Assembly: GCA_964437515.1 (NCBI GenBank)
Contig: CAYTHB010000002.1
Span: 51,779 to 115,778 of the forward strand
From: Sterolibacterium sp964437515
Lineage (GTDB): Bacteria; Pseudomonadota; Gammaproteobacteria; Burkholderiales; Rhodocyclaceae
Reading direction: 5' to 3'
DNA: 64,000 nt
Made by a program: the position numbers and the translations under genes. Shown piece after piece: positions 9,247-18,702 of the stretch. The notes below the pieces were generated by a model that was not told where the DNA came from, searched no databases, and saw only the letters and a program-made list of their open reading frames with translations. Positions within the stretch are counted from its first letter, which is position 1. Each line of letters opens with the position of its first letter.

Positions 9247-9992
9247 GGATGCAGCAGCGCGAGTGTGTCATCAGCAACATGCGGAAGTGCCAGTGCGATC
9301 AGAAGAATCGCCAAGGGGACGGTGGAAATGTACCCCAGATGTTTGAATCCCCATGCACCCAACATGCCGCCCAAAAAGAACGAGAGTGCCAGCGTGCCCA
9401 GGAGCCGGATGCGTGGATGATTGGCCGTGACCGGTAAATGGTCTTGCAAGGAGATGCGATTCCAGTAGAGCGATTTACCCAACTCTATCCCTAAGTCCGT
9501 AATCAGACCCGTGACGTGAGTCGTTCTGATTTCAGCATGAGAGATTTTGGTGATGACGGCATTTTGCAGACCCATGATGAATCCCAGTAGCATGGCAATC
9601 ACGGAAAGGGTTTGACCATTCGTTTGCGGAAATTGCGCCCCCATTAAACCGAAGGCCAGCAGGAGGAGGGCTTCGAGGAGTAGGGGAAAGGCATATTCTC
9701 CGTGGAGTCTGTGGCGACGGGAATAGTTCACCATAATGGCGCAGCAAGCCGCACCCATGATAAAGGCCAGTACTACGCCTAGCCCTGCCAACGCCGGGCC
9801 ATATAGTTCCAATGCGATGTCGTCTGCCATCGCGGAAACGTGGCCGGTCATGTTCGATGTGTATTGATGTACCGCCAGAAAACCGCCTGCATTGATGGCG
9901 CCTGCAACGAAGGCCAGCACAAAACCAAGATGCCGGTTGGCATCCTGGTTTCTGTGTTTCCCGGTCAGTTTGCGCAGATACTGGACGGGCAT
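9204..9992 (-). CDS. DUF1275 (YoaK-like) membrane protein
   Basis: Integral inner-membrane protein of the YoaK/DUF1275 family, function not established. From the chosen ATG (9990-9992) it is 262 residues with about six hydrophobic segments. Family features visible are the early GAINAGGFLAV, the NMTGHVS stretch, and a central FIMGLQNAVITKI. The open frame extends upstream into the rne 3' end, but that part is not hydrophobic and does not look like the family. Its C-terminal residues, from about NDHDDPLHPQKMK, and its TAA stop are encoded by a dispersed intergenic repeat that also occurs after fabG, so the tail was probably replaced or extended by repeat insertion. Confidence 0.85.
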   Translation of the reverse strand: MPVQYLRKLTGKHRNQDANRHLGFVLAFVAGAINAGGFLAVHQYTSNMTGHVSAMADDIALELYGPALAGLGVVLAFIMGAACCAIMVNYSRRHRLHGEYAFPLLLEALLLLAFGLMGAQFPQTNGQTLSVIAMLLGFIMGLQNAVITKISHAEIRTTHVTGLITDLGIELGKSLYWNRISLQDHLPVTANHPRIRLLGTLALSFFLGGMLGAWGFKHLGYISTVPLAILLIALALPHVADDTLALLHPNDHDDPLHPQKMK

Positions 9993-10056
9993 GACGATGT
10001 GCGGAACGGGCAAATCGGCATGATGGAAATTAACGTCCGCAGTTCGGAGCAGCGCT

Positions 10057-12927
10057 TCATTTCGCTTGGGTTTCCACCATTTGCAAAGGCTCGTTGACGA
10101 TGACTGGTGCCGGACGAGGTTTGCGACCGAGTTTGGGCGCTTCATGCGCCGACATATAAGCCGGTGCACCGTTGTTGCTGGTTTCAATCAGCACCAGTCC
10201 GGCCTGTTCGAGCGTGGCGTCCAAATTGACGGAAGGGGGTACGATAGCCGCCGCAGACGGGACATGGATGGGATCGGCGGGGGTCAGCAAGGGCGTCACA
10301 TCAGGGACTGGCTCGACTGCCGTTTCGGAGGCAGCCACAGTCACCGCCACCGCAGGTGTTGCCGCTGCAGGAGCAGACGCGACAGCAGAACTCTGCGCAA
10401 CTTCGCTGGGTGCTGGCACATCATTTGGCACGGGTGTTGAGATCGTCGCTGGGGTGTCGATGGCAGCATTGACCTGTGCCGCTTCAGTGGAGGCAGGTGT
10501 CGCCTCTGCTGGGGGGGGCGATATGGCTGACACGGCGAATGGCTCAACGGTGGATGCTGCCGTGGTGATGGGAGCGAGAGTTTCAACAGCAATATCGGCG
10601 ACAGCATGTGGGGCTGGCGAAGATGTCGTGGTTGCATCGGCGGCAGCAGTTTCCGAGGAAGCCTGCGGTGTATTGGTTTCGTCATTGCGCGATTTTTCGT
10701 TACGACCACCGCGACGACCCCGACGACGTCCGCCTTCACGCGCTGTTTGCGTGCTGTTTTCTTCAGCGGTACTCACGGTCGTGTTGTTATCGACGGTTGA
10801 GGCGGACGAGGCTGTTTCTTGGGTTTCGCTCGTTGTTGCCTGTTTTGCGGCACGCGGTTGTCGAGGTTCGCCACGGTTGCGTGACTGTTTGGCCTGAGCT
10901 TCGGGCTTATCCGATGAAGCGGTTGCTGGTGTCGATGCATCAACTGCTGCATTCGCTTCGTTGTTGCGCGGTGCGCGAGGTTCACGTTGCTCACGCTGCT
11001 CACGATTTTCACGAGAACCGCTTTGTCCATTTTGGCCATTTTGACTATTTTCGCTGCGTGCCTGGCGGTTGCGCCCGTTACGACGGCCTTCATTACGATC
11101 GTCGCGACCGCCTCTTTCGCCACGTTCGCGGCGCTCGTTACGATTGCGTCCCGAGCGAGCGGATTCAGCGGCAGGGGGCGGCGGGGCAATGACGGGTTCA
11201 GTCGGTTTCGAGCCGGTAAACCAGGAGATGACGCGTGCAAACAAGCCCATGCTGGCTGCAGGTGCTGTGGCTGCTGCTGCGACGGATTCAGTTCGCGATT
11301 CGACGATGGGCGCAGGCTGGCTGGGTGTGATGCCCTTGACAGCAGCTTCAGGGGCTGCGGGGCGGCCTTCTGTTTGGGCGGAAGGCGGTGTATAGGCTTC
11401 CTCAGTGGGGTTTTCGACCATCTTGTAGCTGGGCAGGGCGGTGTCTTCCTGATTGAGCTGGTCATGGCGCAGACGCACGATGCTGTGCTGCGGTGTTTCC
11501 ATGTGGATATTGGGAATCAGCACCAGATTGACGTGGTGGCGAATCTCAATTTTGGCAATATCCGTGCGCTTTTCGTTGAGCAGGAAGGTCGCTACGTCCA
11601 CCGGCATCTGGCAGTGCAGCGCGCCGGTGTTTTCTTTCATGGCTTCTTCTTCAAGGATGCGCAGGATGTGCAGTGCCGAAGATTCGGTCGAGCGCGTATG
11701 ACCGGTGCCGTTACAGCGTGGGCAGGGAATGTAGCTGGTTTCTGCCAGCGTGGGGCGCAGGCGTTGACGCGACAGTTCCAGCAAACCGAAACGGCTGATC
11801 TTGCCGGTTTGTACGCGTGCGCGGTCAAAGCGCAGAGCATCGCGCAGACGGTTTTCGACTTCACGCTGGTTGCGTGTGCTTTCCATGTCGATGAAGTCGA
11901 TGACGATCAGGCCACCCAGGTCGCGTAGGCGTAGCTGGCGAGCGATTTCATCGGCGGCTTCACAGTTGGTCTTGAAGGCGGTTTCTTCGATGTCTGCACC
12001 CTTGGTGGCGCGACCGGAGTTTACGTCAACCGAGACCAGGGCTTCGGTATGGTCGATGACGATGGCGCCGCCGGAAGGCAAATTCACTTGGCGGGAGTAA
12101 GCGGATTCGATCTGGTGTTCGATCTGGAAACGTGAAAACAGTGGCACGTCATCCTGATAGCGTTTGACACGGGCGACGTTGGTCGGCATGACATGCGACA
12201 TGAACTGCTGTGCCTGCTCGAAAACGTCATCGGTATCAATGAGGATTTCACCGATTTCCGCATGGAAGTAATCACGAATGGCGCGGATCACCAGGCTGGA
12301 TTCCTGATAAATCAGGAAGGCACCACTTTGTGCATGGGCAGCACCTTCAATGGCGTTCCAGAGTTGTTGCAGATAGTTCAGATCCCATTGCAATTCTTCG
12401 TAAGAGCGGCCAATGCCGGCGGTGCGGGCAATCAGACTGGTGCCTTGCGGGACTTCGAGGCGATCCATGATGTCACGCAGTTCCTGCCGCTCTTCACCTT
12501 CGACTCGACGCGAAACGCCGCCACCGCGAGGATTGTTGGGCATCAAAACAAGGTAGCGTCCGGCGAGCGAAATATAGGTGGTGAGTGCTGCGCCTTTATT
12601 GCCGCGCTCGTCTTTGTCGACCTGAACGATGAGTTCCTGGCCGACGGTGAGCGCATCCTGAATGCGCGCCTTGCTGGCTTCAACACCGGCTTTGAAATAG
12701 CTGCGCGAAATTTCCTTGAACGGCAGGAAGCCGTGACGGTCTGCACCGTAATCGACAAAAGCCGCTTCGAGACTGGGTTCGAGACGGGTGATGACGGCTT
12801 TGTAGATGTTGCTCTTGCGTTGTTCCTTGGTGGCCGATTCGATGTCCAGATCAATGAGTTTTTGACCATCGACGATCGCAACGCGGAGTTCCTCGGCCTG
12901 CGTTGCATTGAATAGCATGCGTTTCAT
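10057..12927 (-). CDS. rne: Ribonuclease E
   Basis: Essential endoribonuclease for mRNA turnover and rRNA/tRNA processing. ATG at 12925-12927 gives MKRMLFNATQAEELRVA, the usual family start, with a GGGAGA ribosome-binding site just upstream; 956 residues. Order: S1 RNA-binding domain near 37-120, RNase-H/5'-sensor and DNase-I-like catalytic parts, and the zinc-link CPRCNGTGH near 404. After about 510 the protein turns into low complexity. There is one Arg/Asn/Gly-rich RNA-binding block (about 600-665), a second basic block (GRRRGRRGGR), and a long Ala/Thr/Pro-rich stretch before a short conserved tail. The disordered half is expected to scaffold degradosome partners. The gene is convergent with none of its neighbours. 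Confidence 0.95.
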   Translation of the reverse strand: MKRMLFNATQAEELRVAIVDGQKLIDLDIESATKEQRKSNIYKAVITRLEPSLEAAFVDYGADRHGFLPFKEISRSYFKAGVEASKARIQDALTVGQELIVQVDKDERGNKGAALTTYISLAGRYLVLMPNNPRGGGVSRRVEGEERQELRDIMDRLEVPQGTSLIARTAGIGRSYEELQWDLNYLQQLWNAIEGAAHAQSGAFLIYQESSLVIRAIRDYFHAEIGEILIDTDDVFEQAQQFMSHVMPTNVARVKRYQDDVPLFSRFQIEHQIESAYSRQVNLPSGGAIVIDHTEALVSVDVNSGRATKGADIEETAFKTNCEAADEIARQLRLRDLGGLIVIDFIDMESTRNQREVENRLRDALRFDRARVQTGKISRFGLLELSRQRLRPTLAETSYIPCPRCNGTGHTRSTESSALHILRILEEEAMKENTGALHCQMPVDVATFLLNEKRTDIAKIEIRHHVNLVLIPNIHMETPQHSIVRLRHDQLNQEDTALPSYKMVENPTEEAYTPPSAQTEGRPAAPEAAVKGITPSQPAPIVESRTESVAAAATAPAASMGLFARVISWFTGSKPTEPVIAPPPPAAESARSGRNRNERRERGERGGRDDRNEGRRNGRNRQARSENSQNGQNGQSGSRENREQREQREPRAPRNNEANAAVDASTPATASSDKPEAQAKQSRNRGEPRQPRAAKQATTSETQETASSASTVDNNTTVSTAEENSTQTAREGGRRRGRRGGRNEKSRNDETNTPQASSETAAADATTTSSPAPHAVADIAVETLAPITTAASTVEPFAVSAISPPPAEATPASTEAAQVNAAIDTPATISTPVPNDVPAPSEVAQSSAVASAPAAATPAVAVTVAASETAVEPVPDVTPLLTPADPIHVPSAAAIVPPSVNLDATLEQAGLVLIETSNNGAPAYMSAHEAPKLGRKPRPAPVIVNEPLQMVETQAK

Positions 12928-13530
12928 GTTGTCTCCCACGCGCACGGCACGGGCAGAACCATCCTCGACCTTGCCATGCACCCATCAAACGAAGGGTGTG
13001 CTGGCGGGGTGTTCGCATCAGTGTGGCAGTTTCAGGGCATGAAGTTGTGATTGCCTCAGGAAAATGACGGTTAGACGTTGGGACGGACGATTCTGATTAA
13101 AGCGGCTTCAAGATTGTGGCGTTGATATTGTCATGTACTGCCGTGGTCTCGAAGCGGGGTGTTCTTGTTGTTACTTGATGGGTGCTGCGTGCGCGCAAAT
13201 TTGTCGTATCGCTACTTGTTGAATTGAGTGGGTGAGCGAAATAACCTTGGTGATTTGCTGGGCGACGGGTGATAATCTCCCGTTTTTCGCAGCGTTGCAG
13301 TGTTGCAGTATTGCCATCTGCCATCGCCCAACGCCGATAATGTTTCGTCTCTGTTTGACGTGCTGCACATGAGGCGCTGGGCAGTGAGCCAGAAAGCGCG
13401 ACAGCGGTGCGATGAAGGCCAGCAGCAGACGACGTGTTTATCGGCAACGTCCCCGGTGCGTCACCAGCGCCACTTCGGGTCGCCGGGCACGCTTGCCGAA
13501 GGACGGCAAAACGGGAACAGTATATTGGAA
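12928..13530. other. Long divergent intergenic region between rne and rluC
   Basis: About 600 bp without a believable gene. On the minus strand it must hold the rne promoter and a long 5' leader; in E. coli the rne leader mediates RNase E autoregulation, and the length here would allow the same. On the plus strand it holds the rluC promoter. I see no strong terminator. GTTGCAGT recurs within a few tens of bases near 13294-13310, without clear meaning. Confidence 0.5.
13247..13276 (+). promoter_or_regulatory. Candidate sigma-70 promoter for rluC
   Basis: TTGGTG at 13247-13252 and GATAAT at 13271-13276 with 18 bp between them, about 255 bp before the rluC ATG. Only pattern matching supports it. 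Confidence 0.3.
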
Positions 13531-14508
13531 ATGAAGGGCTTAAGCAAAGATTCGGCGAATTGGCTGGAAGTGGATGAGGCGGGCGATGGCCAGCGCATCG
13601 ATAATTTCCTCCTGCGTGCCTGCAAAGGCGTGCCGAAGAGCCATGTCTATCGTATTTTGCGTAGCGGTGAGGTGCGGGTCAATAAGGGACGGGTGAGCCC
13701 TGAATATCGTTTGCGTCTGGGCGATCAGGTGCGCGTTCCGCCGATTCGTTTGGCCACACGCGCAGAAGATGCGCCAGTGGCCGCTATTCCTGAGCGTGAC
13801 TTCGCTATTGTGCATGAAGACGAAGCCTTGCTGGTGCTGGATAAGCCCGCCGGGATGGCAGTCCATGGCGGGAGTGGGGTCAGCTTTGGGGTGATCGAAC
13901 AGTTACGGCGCATGCGTCCGCAGGCGCGGTTTCTGGAGTTGGCGCATCGACTCGATCGTGAAACTTCCGGCTTGCTCATCGTGGCGAAGAAGCGCGCGGC
14001 TTTGGTTTGGCTGCATGAGTCGTTTCGACGAGGGGGAATCAATAAGCGTTATCTGGCCTTGGTCAAGGGACGCTGGATGTCGCCGTGTCAGGATGTGAAG
14101 TTGCCGTTGCTGAAGTATCTGACAGCAGAGGACGAGCGGCGGGTGAAGGTTTCCAGCGAGGGTAAAGAGTCACATAGCATCGTGCGGCTCGTGGCGCGTT
14201 GGGAGCATTACAGTTTGGTGGAAGTGGAGCTGAAAACCGGACGCACCCATCAAATTCGCGTGCATCTGACCCATCTGGGGTTTCCGCTGCTGGGCGATGA
14301 TAAATACGGTGATTTTGTGCTCAACAAGGAATTGCAGAAAATGGGGTTAAAGCGCATGTTTCTGCATGCGGCCAAGCTGCGCTTGCGTCACCCTCTGAAT
14401 GCGGATGCTCCGCCTTTGGCGTTGGAGGCAGTCTTGCCGCCGGAGTTGCAGGGATTTCTTGAATATCTGGAACAAAACGAGGCAAAGGATTATGGCGCGG
14501 CAATTTGA
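13531..14508 (+). CDS. rluC: 23S rRNA pseudouridine synthase RluC
   Basis: Makes pseudouridines in 23S rRNA (positions 955, 2504 and 2580 in E. coli). From the ATG at 13531 it is 325 residues: an N-terminal S4 RNA-binding domain (about 20-75, RIDNFLLRACKGVPKSHVYRILRSG) followed by the catalytic domain with HRLDRETSGL, whose aspartate (about residue 142) is the nucleophile. The open frame extends upstream, but that part has no family resemblance. The pairing with rne on the opposite strand is a common gammaproteobacterial and betaproteobacterial layout. The stop overlaps the following HAD gene by 17 bp. Confidence 0.93.
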   Translation: MKGLSKDSANWLEVDEAGDGQRIDNFLLRACKGVPKSHVYRILRSGEVRVNKGRVSPEYRLRLGDQVRVPPIRLATRAEDAPVAAIPERDFAIVHEDEALLVLDKPAGMAVHGGSGVSFGVIEQLRRMRPQARFLELAHRLDRETSGLLIVAKKRAALVWLHESFRRGGINKRYLALVKGRWMSPCQDVKLPLLKYLTAEDERRVKVSSEGKESHSIVRLVARWEHYSLVEVELKTGRTHQIRVHLTHLGFPLLGDDKYGDFVLNKELQKMGLKRMFLHAAKLRLRHPLNADAPPLALEAVLPPELQGFLEYLEQNEAKDYGAAI

Positions 14509-15148
14509 GCTGATCGTATTTGATTGGGATGGTACGCTGATGGATTCAGCGGCCGCGATTGTTTCGGCGATTCAGGCGGCCAGTCGGGATCTGGGTATCG
14601 TTCCACCCAGTGATGAACAGGCACGCCACATCATTGGTCTGGGCTTGCATGACGCCATTCGGTGCGCGCTTCCTGATCTGGATGAAAAGCGGTATCCCAT
14701 GCTCGTGGATCGTTATCGTCACCATTATCTGGCGCGCGATCATGAACTGACCTTGTTTGCAGGCATCATGCCTCTGATCGAAAACCTTGCTCGCCAGGAT
14801 TTCATGCTGGCCGTTGCAACGGGCAAGAGTCGCCTGGGCTTGAACCGTGCTATGGCGACGAGCGGTCTGGATCGTCATTTTCATGCCTCACGATGTGCTG
14901 ATGAATGCCATTCCAAGCCGCATCCCCAGATGTTGCTGGAGTTGATGGATGAGTTTGCCATTCCTCCTGAGCGCACGCTCATGATTGGCGATACCACGCA
15001 TGATTTGCTGATGGCGAAAAATGCTCACGTTCCGGCATTGGCCGTTGCGTATGGCGCGCATCCTAAAGAGGCACTGGAGGCTGAAACACCCTTGCTGTGC
15101 GCGGCGACCGTCGCTGAGCTTCAAATGTGGCTGGAAACGAATACATGA
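14492..15148 (+). CDS. HAD-family hydrolase, phosphoglycolate phosphatase-like
   Basis: HAD superfamily phosphatase of 218 residues. Motif I is DWDGT with nucleophile Asp11 and acid Asp13; motif II is the ATGKS segment, motif III the lysine in CHSKPHP, and motif IV GDTTHD. The cap type fits the Gph/PGP group, although the substrate cannot be read from sequence. The start at 14492 lies inside the end of rluC, and its own stop overlaps the next gene as ATGA, so rluC, this gene, the Rieske gene and sppA form one tightly packed unit. A similar gene commonly follows rluC in proteobacteria. Confidence 0.85.
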   Translation: MARQFELIVFDWDGTLMDSAAAIVSAIQAASRDLGIVPPSDEQARHIIGLGLHDAIRCALPDLDEKRYPMLVDRYRHHYLARDHELTLFAGIMPLIENLARQDFMLAVATGKSRLGLNRAMATSGLDRHFHASRCADECHSKPHPQMLLELMDEFAIPPERTLMIGDTTHDLLMAKNAHVPALAVAYGAHPKEALEAETPLLCAATVAELQMWLETNT

Positions 15149-15495
15149 CCGAACCCATGACCGAACGATGGCTTTGTACCAGTCAGCAGCTCGTTGATGG
15201 CGGTGATGGGGTGCGCTTCAAGGTGATCCATGCCGGAGCTGAGGAAGGGGCTTTTGTCGTGCGTCATCGTGGTGTGGCGCACGCTTTCATCAACCGTTGT
15301 GGCCATGTACCGATCGAGCTGGACTGGCAGGAAGGCAAGTTTTTTGATCTCACGGGCAGCCATTTGATCTGTGCCACGCACGGTGCAATGTATTCCCCCG
15401 AAACTGGACGTTGTATCGGTGGGCGCTGTAATGGAAACGGGCTGACGCCGCTGGTCGTCGTGGAATACGACGGCAATATTTATCTGAAGGAATGA
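15145..15495 (+). CDS. Rieske [2Fe-2S] protein
   Basis: Small ferredoxin-like protein of 116 residues. The cluster ligands are plain: CGH (Cys52, His54) and CATH (Cys76, His79), spaced as in Rieske ferredoxins of dioxygenase systems. There is no signal peptide or membrane anchor, so it is cytosolic and unlike the bc1-complex subunit. The ATG at 15145 overlaps the stop of the HAD gene and has GGAAA upstream; an earlier in-frame ATG at 15127 is possible. Its electron partner is unknown. sppA starts one base after its stop. Confidence 0.88.
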   Translation: MTEPMTERWLCTSQQLVDGGDGVRFKVIHAGAEEGAFVVRHRGVAHAFINRCGHVPIELDWQEGKFFDLTGSHLICATHGAMYSPETGRCIGGRCNGNGLTPLVVVEYDGNIYLKE

Positions 15496-15496
15496 A

Positions 15497-16465
15497 ATGA
15501 GCATCTCCGAGCAAGACAACAGCCCCGGTTGGGAACGTAAGGCACTGGAGCGCATTGCGCTTGAAGGGATTGCCGAACAAAGGCGTAGCCGTCGTTGGGG
15601 AATTTTTTTCAAGCTACTGGGCGTGATCTATTTCACCTTGTTTCTGGTGGCTTTGAGCGATTGGGATGGGTCGGTGGACAACTTGGGCGATGGCATGCCG
15701 CATACTGCATTGGTGCAAATCAATGGTGTCATCCAGGCCAAGGGCGATGCCAGTGCCGACCGGATTGTCGTTGCCTTGCAAGCCGCTTTTGAAAACAAGG
15801 GCACACAAGGGGTTGTTTTGAGTATCAACAGCCCGGGGGGGAGCCCGGTGCAGGCAGGCGTTATTTTTGATGAAATCCGTCGTTTGCGCGCCAAGTTTCC
15901 CAAAGTTCCCTTGTATGCGGTGGTTGAGGATTACTGTACCTCGGGGGGGTATTACATTGCTGCGGCAGCCGATCAGATTTATGTGAATAAGGCCAGCGTC
16001 ATTGGTTCGATCGGTGTCATTATGGAAGGTTTCGGGTTTACCGGCGCCATGAACAAGCTGGGCATCGAGCGTCGCATGATGATTTCGGGGCAGAACAAGG
16101 GCTTTCTCGATCCTTTTTCGCAGGAAGACCCCGTGCAGAAGGTTCATGCCCAGAAAATGCTGGATGAGATCCATCAGCAGTTCATCGATGCCGTGCGATT
16201 GGGACGGGGGCAGCGACTCAAGGAAACCCCGGAGATATTCAGCGGCCTGATGTGGACAGGGGCGCGCGGAATCGAACTGGGGCTGGCAGATGCTTTTGGC
16301 ACGGTGGACTCTGTGGCGCGTGAAGTCATCCAGGTTGAAGATGTGCGTGATTACACGGTCAAACAGACCTTCGCCGAGCGTTTTTCAAGCCGTTTCGGTG
16401 CCAATCTGGTCGATAGCATGGCCGCGCGTGCGATGGATTTGACGACGCAGATGCATTGGCGCTGA
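15497..16465 (+). CDS. sppA: Signal peptide peptidase SppA (short form)
   Basis: Membrane-anchored S49 serine protease that degrades cleaved signal peptides. The 322 residues are the single-domain, short type rather than the 67-kDa double-domain type of E. coli. One N-terminal membrane helix (about 36-54) is followed by the protease domain with SINSPGGSP, the nucleophile serine in CTSGGYYIA (about 148), and the likely base lysine in NKGFLDPF (about 201). It is the last gene of the rluC unit. Confidence 0.92.
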   Translation: MSISEQDNSPGWERKALERIALEGIAEQRRSRRWGIFFKLLGVIYFTLFLVALSDWDGSVDNLGDGMPHTALVQINGVIQAKGDASADRIVVALQAAFENKGTQGVVLSINSPGGSPVQAGVIFDEIRRLRAKFPKVPLYAVVEDYCTSGGYYIAAAADQIYVNKASVIGSIGVIMEGFGFTGAMNKLGIERRMMISGQNKGFLDPFSQEDPVQKVHAQKMLDEIHQQFIDAVRLGRGQRLKETPEIFSGLMWTGARGIELGLADAFGTVDSVAREVIQVEDVRDYTVKQTFAERFSSRFGANLVDSMAARAMDLTTQMHWR

Positions 16466-16668
16466 TGGATGCGGATGGACATTGATTTGTGAAAATCGTG
16501 CCAAAAATTGCTCATTTTGGGCATCTGTACCGTCCGTAAATCTGCTGTGTCTCTAAGATGCGCCGATCTGATGCGTTGATTTGTAAGTTTTCGGGTCTGT
16601 AATTTCGTCTGTTTTGTTCAGGCGACAGGCGTAGATTTTGGATGATTTTTATTTTTCAAGGAATGAAT

Positions 16669-17439
16669 ATGGCATTCAATGGCAAGGTGGTGCTGATTAC
16701 CGGCGCCGGTAGTGGGATGGGGCAACTGGCTGCATGGCGGCTGGCGGCTGCGGGCGCGAAAGTAGCCGCACTGGATATCAATGAAAAAGGGCTTGCGCAA
16801 ACCGCCGAAGGCAAGCCAGGGATCAAGACCTATGCCGTGGATGTCACGGATGCCGATGCGGTGAACCGCGTGGTTGCTCAGGCTGAGCAGGATCTTGGTG
16901 GGTTTGATCGGGTCATCAATGCCGCTGCGATCATGCCTTTTGGCAAGCTGCTGGAGCAGCCGGCCGCGCAGATTCGTCGCTTGATGGACATCAACTATGG
17001 TGGCCTGGTGAATGTTTCCAAGGCCACTTTGCCGGGCATGCTGAAGCGTGGCAAGGGTGATTTCGTCAGCTTCTCGTCGATGCTGGGACAAATGCCCACG
17101 CTGTATACCGGCGCGTATGCTGCGACCAAGTTTGCCGTTTCCTGCTACACCGAAGTGCTATATCACGAGAACCGTAACAAGGGTGTGCGCTTTGTCTGTG
17201 TTTGCCCGCCCGCCGTCAAGACTCCGCTGTTGCAGCAGGCAGTGGATACCGTCTGGCCGAAAATTCTCGATGCCAATCCGCCGATCAAGCCCGAAGAAGT
17301 GCTGGACGCGCTGGAAGTCTCGCTGGAAAAAGGCGAGTTCTGGTGTCTGCCGGGCAAGGGTACGCGCATCGGCTACATCATGCGCCGTCTGTTGCCGAAT
17401 GCTGTCTGGAAGGAAGTGCACAAAGCCGAAGGTGCTTGA
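16669..17439 (+). CDS. Short-chain dehydrogenase/reductase
   Basis: Classical SDR oxidoreductase of 256 residues. Cofactor motif TGAGSGMG is at 11-18, the NAA structural motif at 84-86, and the catalytic Ser137 with YAATK (Tyr150, Lys154). The C-terminal region extends with a basic, amphipathic end. The substrate cannot be told. Start at 16669 has AAGGA eight bases upstream; in-frame ATGs at 16642 and 16663 are less well placed. It stands alone between sppA and the convergent yceF. About 200 bp upstream hold no gene, only a possible weak promoter. Confidence 0.85.
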   Translation: MAFNGKVVLITGAGSGMGQLAAWRLAAAGAKVAALDINEKGLAQTAEGKPGIKTYAVDVTDADAVNRVVAQAEQDLGGFDRVINAAAIMPFGKLLEQPAAQIRRLMDINYGGLVNVSKATLPGMLKRGKGDFVSFSSMLGQMPTLYTGAYAATKFAVSCYTEVLYHENRNKGVRFVCVCPPAVKTPLLQQAVDTVWPKILDANPPIKPEEVLDALEVSLEKGEFWCLPGKGTRIGYIMRRLLPNAVWKEVHKAEGA

Positions 17440-17456
17440 TGTCGCTGTCTGCCTGG

Positions 17457-18056
17457 TTACGGTAATTCCACCCCCTCGGCGCGCAACATACGGCAAAGCG
17501 CGATGAGGGGAAGACCAATCAATGCCGTGGGATCATCGCCTTGCATGTATTCCATCAGGGCGATGCCGAGTCCTTCGGATTTTGCACTGCCAGCACAGTT
17601 GAGCGCATCTTCCCGATCGAGATAACGCTGGATTTCAGCATCGCTCAGTTTGCGAAAGCGTACCGCTGTGGGTACTCCGATGATCTGGCTGCGACGGGTG
17701 GCGGTATTGAGTAAGCACAGCCCTGTGTGAAAAATGATTTCTTTTCCACGCATGGCTTGTAGCTGGCGCAGGGCTTTATCACGTGTTCCCGGTTTTCCAT
17801 AGATATCCGTACCGCAATAGGCGACCTGGTCACTGCCGATAATCAGCGCATCCGGAAAGCGCGTGGCGACGGCTTGGGCTTTTGCGAGGGCAAGACGTTC
17901 GGCGGTGATGGCGGGTGGTTCGCCGGGTAGCGCGGTTTCATCTGTCTCGGGGGCAACAGCTTCGAACGGGATTTGCAGTCGTGCCAATAGCTCGCGGCGG
18001 AATGTGGATGTTGAGGCCAGAATGAGGTGTGGGGTGTGCGATGGTGCGTTGTTCAT
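17457..18056 (-). CDS. yceF: Maf-like nucleotide pyrophosphatase YceF
   Basis: Maf/Ham1-type house-cleaning pyrophosphatase; the YceF branch hydrolyses 7-methyl-GTP. The 199 residues begin with LILASTSTFRRELL (typical Maf N-terminus), then DETALPGE, and the GSDQVA motif with the catalytic acidic residue. Its position, divergent from yceD-rpmF-plsX, matches the usual yceF-yceD arrangement in proteobacteria and supports the YceF rather than the YhdE branch. The gene converges on the SDR with 17 bp between stops. Confidence 0.9.
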   Translation of the reverse strand: MNNAPSHTPHLILASTSTFRRELLARLQIPFEAVAPETDETALPGEPPAITAERLALAKAQAVATRFPDALIIGSDQVAYCGTDIYGKPGTRDKALRQLQAMRGKEIIFHTGLCLLNTATRRSQIIGVPTAVRFRKLSDAEIQRYLDREDALNCAGSAKSEGLGIALMEYMQGDDPTALIGLPLIALCRMLRAEGVELP

Positions 18057-18077
18057 GGGCTTTGCTGTACAGTGCTT

Positions 18078-18106
18078 TTGACTGAAGAACCAAAAAATAT
18101 TATTAT
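18078..18106 (+). promoter_or_regulatory. Strong candidate sigma-70 promoter of the yceD-fab operon
   Basis: TTGACT at 18078-18083 and TATTAT at 18101-18106 with exactly 17 bp between, in an A/T-rich stretch 25 bp before the yceD start. It is the best promoter match in the window and fits the head of the operon. Confidence 0.75.
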
Positions 18107-18130
18107 CCTCTGTTTGTGTTGCGGCAGGGC

Positions 18131-18652
18131 ATGATGCAGTTAAGTAGTATCGTCATCGATAGCCTTGAATTTGCGCGCGCTGAGCGGAATTTGTCGGGCG
18201 TAGTGGCTGTGGCGGGCTTGCAGCGGTTAGCTGATGTGCTGGCAGATCATCAAGGTGAACTCGCTTGGTCGGTGCGCGGCGAGTTGGCTCTCGATAATGC
18301 AGGCGTGCGTCAGGCGTGGCTGGTGATTGCGCTTGAAGGTGATTTGCGTCTTGTGTGTCAGCGCTGTCTTGCGTCGATGCCCTGGCATCTGGATGTGGAA
18401 ACGCGCCTGCTGTTAGTGCCGCCGGGTAAGGATTGGCCAGATGAGTCCTTGATTGGCTTTGAAGATGGGAGTAATGCGGATCCTGTCGAGGCTTTGATGG
18501 AGCAGGTCTTGCTCGATCTGGTAGAAGATGAAGTTTTGCTGGCTTTGCCGATTGCACCACGGCATGAGTCGTGTGTAGTGCCGGTGCATGATGATGGTCG
18601 ATTAGCAGCTTCGCCTTTTGCGGGTTTGTCTGCGCTGAAAAAAGCGCACTGA
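18131..18652 (+). CDS. yceD: DUF177 protein YceD (23S rRNA accumulation protein)
   Basis: Small acidic DUF177 protein of about 173 residues, co-conserved with rpmF and linked in E. coli and plants to 23S rRNA accumulation. The family signature is the CxxC-type VCQRCLASMPW segment near residue 75, followed by the acidic run DWPDESLIGFED and a C-terminal single Cys. Either ATG at 18131 or the next one at 18134 could be the start; the first is chosen for its position after the GCAGGG site. rpmF follows 50 bp downstream. Confidence 0.88.
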   Translation: MMQLSSIVIDSLEFARAERNLSGVVAVAGLQRLADVLADHQGELAWSVRGELALDNAGVRQAWLVIALEGDLRLVCQRCLASMPWHLDVETRLLLVPPGKDWPDESLIGFEDGSNADPVEALMEQVLLDLVEDEVLLALPIAPRHESCVVPVHDDGRLAASPFAGLSALKKAH

Positions 18653-18702
18653 ATCTTGGCAAGATGGCTGCAAATTTTGAGTATTTTTGAAGGAGTAACA
18701 AC

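Noticed and set aside
13300..13530. N-terminal extension of rluC
   Set aside because: The extra 77 codons show no similarity to the family, and the S4 domain starts after the ATG at 13531.
16466..16668. Terminator or promoter between sppA and the SDR gene
   Set aside because: An imperfect stem near 16500-16525 and a weak TTGATT...GTAATT pair are present, but neither is convincing enough to list.
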